Shown here piece after piece: positions 60,708 through 64,000 of a DNA stretch of 64,000 nucleotides. The notes beneath the pieces are model-generated. The model had not been told where the DNA came from. It saw only the letters and a list, made by a program, of their open reading frames with translations, and did no database searches. This stretch comes from SIG77 sp045589595 (GTDB lineage: Bacteria; Verrucomicrobiota; Lentisphaeria; Victivallales; UBA1829), in NCBI GenBank assembly GCA_045589595.1, contig JAZNPK010000034.1:1-64000 (forward strand). The letters are read 5' to 3'. The stretch's first letter is position 1, and each line of letters opens with the position of its first letter. Position numbers and translations under genes: made by a program.

Positions 60708-63533
60708 TCAGTTCTGTTCCTGGATCAGATCCAGGATCTTGAGTTCGATCGTTTCATCCCAGCCGCGTTTGACTTCTTTTGTGCTGCGTGCTTCGGAAAC
60801 ATTGACTGTCCATTTGGGGGACGGTTCGCTGACAGGAGTGCCGTTGAAGTTTGTGCCGAGGATATCGAAGCGGATGGCTTTCTGATTTTTTGCGCCGGGC
60901 GCTTTCACGATACATCCGGCGGTGTTCACAATGTCGCACTGCTTGAAGATCACGCTGCCGGGCTGATCATCGGTTTTCTGCGCGCGCGTATCGTACATAT
61001 CGAACGTCGGAGCGGATCCGGTATCAATGAGACAATTTTCCAGCGTAATGACGCCGGTGGAATAGGACGGCGTGTTGATCAGCGGTTTATCCGTGTTTTT
61101 CACAATACAGTTGATGAGTGTGACTTTACAGGGGGTGATCCACCAGCCGTGCCGCATATCCACATTTTCCAGTGTGCAGTTTTCCAGGATCAGATGGGTT
61201 TCCTGACTGAGCTGGAAATGGGTGTTTTTGATTTTGCAGCCGGAGATTTTTTTCGTTGCCTTAAACATTGAGAACTTGCAATTATCGATGATGCAGTTCA
61301 CAAAGTTGGAGCGTGCGAGCCATGTGAGGCTGGTATCGCGCAGACGGCTCATCAGCAGGTTAAAGCCGGAATCGTTCGGCATTTTGCTCAGATCGGATCC
61401 GTAAAGTGCGCCGGTTTTCCGTGCCTGGATGCCGCCGCCGGAGAAATTACCGCGTGCCAACAGCAGCCAGTTGCTGTCCAGCGGTCTGCTTTTTCCGGCA
61501 AGTTCCGCCGCATAAAGATTCATCAGATCAAGGGGGTCGACTTCTTTGTGGTCATCGCCGTAGCGGACGTTGCCGGTATAAGTGTTATTATCTTCGATCC
61601 GGACGAGACGGGTGCGTTTTCTGTTGGCATAACCGAACGAGGCGGATTTGAATTTATTTTTGCGGATCACATAAGCTGCCGTGCGGCTCCAGAGGTGAAG
61701 CGCCGCTTCATTTTCTTCAAAGACGAAATTGTGACCTGCGCATGTGAGCAGTTCGTTGCGGGGGTTGCCGATAAAACGGTTGCGGTAGAGCCAGACATCC
61801 TGCATCATATCCCAGCCGTCTTCCGCGTCGAAGGCGCAGCACGCCAGACTTTCGCCGCTGCGGGTGATCGTGAAGTTTGCGAACTTGAAGTTATACATGG
61901 CGCAGGGCGCAACACCCACACAGCGCGCGTTCTGGACCAGGATATTTTCAAAAACGCAGTTCTGGGGGACCCGGAAGAAGTTGACATAGAATCTCTGTTC
62001 CTTGATCTCCCCGGCAGCCCAGACGGTCACGCGGACATATTCGGCTTTGGCAGGCACATAGACGCGGCGGTACTGCTCGCCGTCGATGGTCGTCAGATAT
62101 TTCTTTTCGCTGTCGTAGAAATGGAACATCAGATTCCAGTCGTCCATCGCCATGCCCTGATAACCAAGAGCGCGGGAGGCGGTGATGCAGCCGAATTTTT
62201 CCTTGAGCAGTTTCACCGACACCATCTGACTGATCTGGAGACCGGGCTTTTTGATCTCTTTTCCGGTTTTGCGGTTCACGGTCCCGGGCGTAAATTTCAG
62301 GGGGGAGAACCCGGAGAAGTCCGCACTGCGGAATCCGTTGGTAACGCCGTAACCGGTGATGAAACGGACCACCAGATTTTTGACGCTGCAATACTGCGAT
62401 GAGCCGGAAATATCCACCCCGTTCAGCCATTCGGATTGTTTGTTGACGGAATAATCGTGTTCAAAATAATCCCCTTCCAAAGTCCCGTTGAGCAGATGTG
62501 AATCAAAACAATCCTGAAGACTGATCATCACCGCGTTCTTTTCGGTATTTCCGTTCAGCTTGATGGTGGCACCATTGAGGTCAACGGTCATTTTTGAGGG
62601 CAGCAGGATCGTGTTCTTATGGGAAATGCGGTATGTGCCGGGCAGAAAAACAACTTTCCGCACGCCTTTTGCGCTCATATCTTTCAGAAACTGATTGATC
62701 GCATTGCCGTTCTTTTCGGCGTCCGCTTCCACTTTCGCCTTGTCGTAGGAGGGATGATAGATCACTTTTGCCGTTTTTCTGCTGTAAGAATTGGGCAGCC
62801 ATTCGGGCGTGGGCAGATCATACGCGCCGCACTGTTTGCCGATCAGAAGATCAGCCGGTGCTTTTGAACTGCCGACAACGATCAGATATTTTCCGGCGGG
62901 CGGTGTCAATTTTGCAGCGGCAGCCTCCACAATGGCTTTCGTTTCTTCCTCTTTTTTATCGGTGGCATCCACAAAATGCAGGATCCCGTGATCGCCGTTC
63001 CGGTCGATTCCGTACTTGGAAAGATCGTTTTCCGTCATCTTATATGTATCGGCGGCAGGAATCTCAAACGTGGTTCTGACGCGGAACAGATGGAAGATGG
63101 AAGGGGAGTAACGCTTCTGCCGGTCGATGGCATACAACCGCAGCTGATAATCGCCTTCGGGCAGTTTGCCGACCTCGAATGTATGGTCGCCGGCACCGAT
63201 ATTTCTCATTTCAAATTTCTGTTCTTTCTGCTTGGAATCGGTGATCCGCAGAAATACATTGAACCGGTGGCTCTTGTCCTGAAGCCGGTACTCCGACTGA
63301 TGCCAGTCCGTCACATAAAATTTGATTTTGATGTCCTGATCCGTCCGCACATTCGGCTCCACATAGTAAATGGAGAGATACGGCACTTCCAGATCGGTGG
63401 AAAGGACCAGATTTTGGGCGGCGACAGTGGCCTTTTCCATATTTGCCGCTTCTGTGGGGGCGGGCACCTGAGCGGAAAGTCCGGCGGCAAACAGCATGGT
63501 AAAAGCGAGAGAAAGGATTTGCTTGAGATTCAT
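60708..63533 (-). CDS. Large secreted right-handed beta-helix protein
   Basis: 941 residues from the ATG at 63533 (AGGAT upstream), with a signal peptide (MNLKQILSLAFTMLFAAGLSA). Residues 25-200 form a beta-sandwich-like region, then a beta-helix from about 290 with KVVFLPGTYRISHKNTILL, and repeats such as LLNGTLEGDYFEHDY, DAEDGWDMMQDVWLYRNRF. The same segments occur in the 45060-46883 protein, so the two are paralogues; this one is longer at the N-terminus and has extra coils at the end. Likely binds or cleaves a polysaccharide. Confidence 0.78.
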   Translation of the reverse strand: MNLKQILSLAFTMLFAAGLSAQVPAPTEAANMEKATVAAQNLVLSTDLEVPYLSIYYVEPNVRTDQDIKIKFYVTDWHQSEYRLQDKSHRFNVFLRITDSKQKEQKFEMRNIGAGDHTFEVGKLPEGDYQLRLYAIDRQKRYSPSIFHLFRVRTTFEIPAADTYKMTENDLSKYGIDRNGDHGILHFVDATDKKEEETKAIVEAAAAKLTPPAGKYLIVVGSSKAPADLLIGKQCGAYDLPTPEWLPNSYSRKTAKVIYHPSYDKAKVEADAEKNGNAINQFLKDMSAKGVRKVVFLPGTYRISHKNTILLPSKMTVDLNGATIKLNGNTEKNAVMISLQDCFDSHLLNGTLEGDYFEHDYSVNKQSEWLNGVDISGSSQYCSVKNLVVRFITGYGVTNGFRSADFSGFSPLKFTPGTVNRKTGKEIKKPGLQISQMVSVKLLKEKFGCITASRALGYQGMAMDDWNLMFHFYDSEKKYLTTIDGEQYRRVYVPAKAEYVRVTVWAAGEIKEQRFYVNFFRVPQNCVFENILVQNARCVGVAPCAMYNFKFANFTITRSGESLACCAFDAEDGWDMMQDVWLYRNRFIGNPRNELLTCAGHNFVFEENEAALHLWSRTAAYVIRKNKFKSASFGYANRKRTRLVRIEDNNTYTGNVRYGDDHKEVDPLDLMNLYAAELAGKSRPLDSNWLLLARGNFSGGGIQARKTGALYGSDLSKMPNDSGFNLLMSRLRDTSLTWLARSNFVNCIIDNCKFSMFKATKKISGCKIKNTHFQLSQETHLILENCTLENVDMRHGWWITPCKVTLINCIVKNTDKPLINTPSYSTGVITLENCLIDTGSAPTFDMYDTRAQKTDDQPGSVIFKQCDIVNTAGCIVKAPGAKNQKAIRFDILGTNFNGTPVSEPSPKWTVNVSEARSTKEVKRGWDETIELKILDLIQEQN

Positions 63534-64000
63534 TTGATCATCCTGCAGGTTAAGATTATTGTACAATTATTGCACCACATAATATAGCACATTGTAATAT
63601 AGCACATTTTTTCTATAATACAAGAGGATGCGGCATGCCGTTTGACATCAAGCAAAACATCATAAGCCACTAAATTTTCAAAACCACCGCCGCTTGCTGC
63701 ATAATTAAACGGCTTCCCATCAAGTAAAATCTGCTCTTTGTTTTTTTCGTGCGCATCGTTATTGGCGTACCACTCTGCCACGCCCCTGCTGGAAGACCCA
63801 TACAGTCCCCTGCCGTAGACCTGAGCGTCTTCGCCGGTGCCATAATCCGCCGCAGACCCCGTCCGGACATCTTCAACCGAAAACCTCAGGTCATTGTCCG
63901 TATCACTTGCATTTTCAGGATTTTGTGGTATATTATTATCAGCAGCCGGAAGTTGGTGCGGAGTTTCTTCGTTTTCAAAACGGGGTCCCGTGGAGTCAGC
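63530..64000 (-). CDS. C-terminal remnant of a phage-type large polyvalent protein
   Basis: The frame is open from the right edge to a TGA at 63530. The visible protein has DNDLRFSVEDVRTGS and, after a short gap, YGTGEDAQVYGRGLYG, SSSRGVAEWYANNDA and KEQILLDGKPF, a pattern of large polyvalent (MuF-type) proteins that carry many enzymatic domains on phages and mobile elements. The last 30 codons (from about 63620) run through the promoter region of the beta-helix gene and are cysteine-rich, so the true C-terminus is probably lost. No start is visible. Confidence 0.5.
   Translation of the reverse strand, partial: ADSTGPRFENEETPHQLPAADNNIPQNPENASDTDNDLRFSVEDVRTGSAADYGTGEDAQVYGRGLYGSSSRGVAEWYANNDAHEKNKEQILLDGKPFNYAASGGGFENLVAYDVLLDVKRHAASSCIIEKMCYITMCYIMWCNNCTIILTCRMIK
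63581..63608 (-). repeat. Tandem 15-base repeat containing two -10 boxes
   Basis: AATATAGCACATT occurs twice (63581-63593, 63596-63608) at a 15-base period; on the minus strand each gives AATGTGCTATATT. Confidence 0.75.
63596..63623 (-). promoter_or_regulatory. Predicted extended -10 promoter of the large beta-helix gene
   Basis: On the minus strand TTGTAT (63623-63618) and TATATT (63601-63596) are 16 bases apart with TGTGC before the -10. A second TATATT sits 15 bases downstream. Confidence 0.5.

Noticed and set aside
1..64000. tRNA, rRNA, transposase genes or insertion sequences
   Set aside because: None was recognised in the gaps on either strand; only the polyvalent-protein remnant and the small repeats hint at mobile DNA.

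Overview
The window reads as one continuous piece of a bacterial chromosome, with moderate to high GC, compact operons and good Shine-Dalgarno sites. The best guess for the host is a Lentisphaerota bacterium (Victivallis-like, PVC superphylum). The evidence is a GreA with a very long N-terminal extension, as in Chlamydiae, and a dense set of genes typical of gut Lentisphaerota: GH172/DUF2961, DUF6259-like, DUF4838, GH109, sialate O-acetylesterase, secreted right-handed beta-helix proteins and LA_2272-like surface repeats. This assignment is inference; there is no rRNA in the window.

Layout. (1) 1-950: the 5' end of pgi and a 750-base gene-free, hairpin-rich stretch that holds one copy of a dispersed structured repeat and a possible small RNA. 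(2) 950-7135: a minus-strand operon (Mpv17-like membrane protein, TIM-barrel isomerase, Lrp/AsnC regulator, aminotransferase), a small plus-strand group led by a glycosyltransferase, and an OppB-like permease with a large insert. (3) 7343-13238: plus-strand run of PpiD-like foldase, ispF, UDP-sugar pyrophosphorylase, a small unknown, YraN and an FHA/zinc-ribbon/Ser-Thr kinase. (4) 13245-22907: minus-strand housekeeping run of prfB, GH109-type oxidoreductase fold, metY, folE, dtd, dxr, rseP, ispG, preceded by a separate glycosyltransferase gene. With ispF, three enzymes of the MEP isoprenoid pathway are in the window. (5) 23166-32625: an MFS transporter, the second copy of the dispersed repeat, mfd, rpoD with a histone-H1-like repeat tail, rpsU, a secreted 5'-nucleotidase and a DUF89 phosphatase. 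(6) 32801-39662: GreA fusion, metallophosphoesterase, SNF2 helicase, SWIM protein and a membrane protein, apparently one operon. (7) 39663-63533: accessory carbohydrate and surface region: DUF6259-like hydrolase, GH172, M14 peptidase, two paralogous secreted beta-helix proteins, GH16, GH28-like protein, DUF4838, NhaC antiporter, an FN3/RTX-like protein, sialate O-acetylesterase and two LA_2272-like proteins. (8) Right edge: the C-terminal remnant of a phage-type large polyvalent protein.

The accessory region looks like polysaccharide or glycoprotein foraging. Most of its enzymes are exported or surface proteins, and there is no SusC/SusD pair. Many promoters fit a sigma-70 consensus with 16-18 base spacing, and several share an extended -10 element TGTGCTA. 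The main unusual observations are the two-copy structured repeat (765-883 and 24498-24619), the 51-base duplication that builds a chimeric signal-peptide ORF (39618-39668 and 39934-39984), the sigma factor with 14 exact-length 45-base repeats, and the truncated polyvalent-protein gene at the edge.
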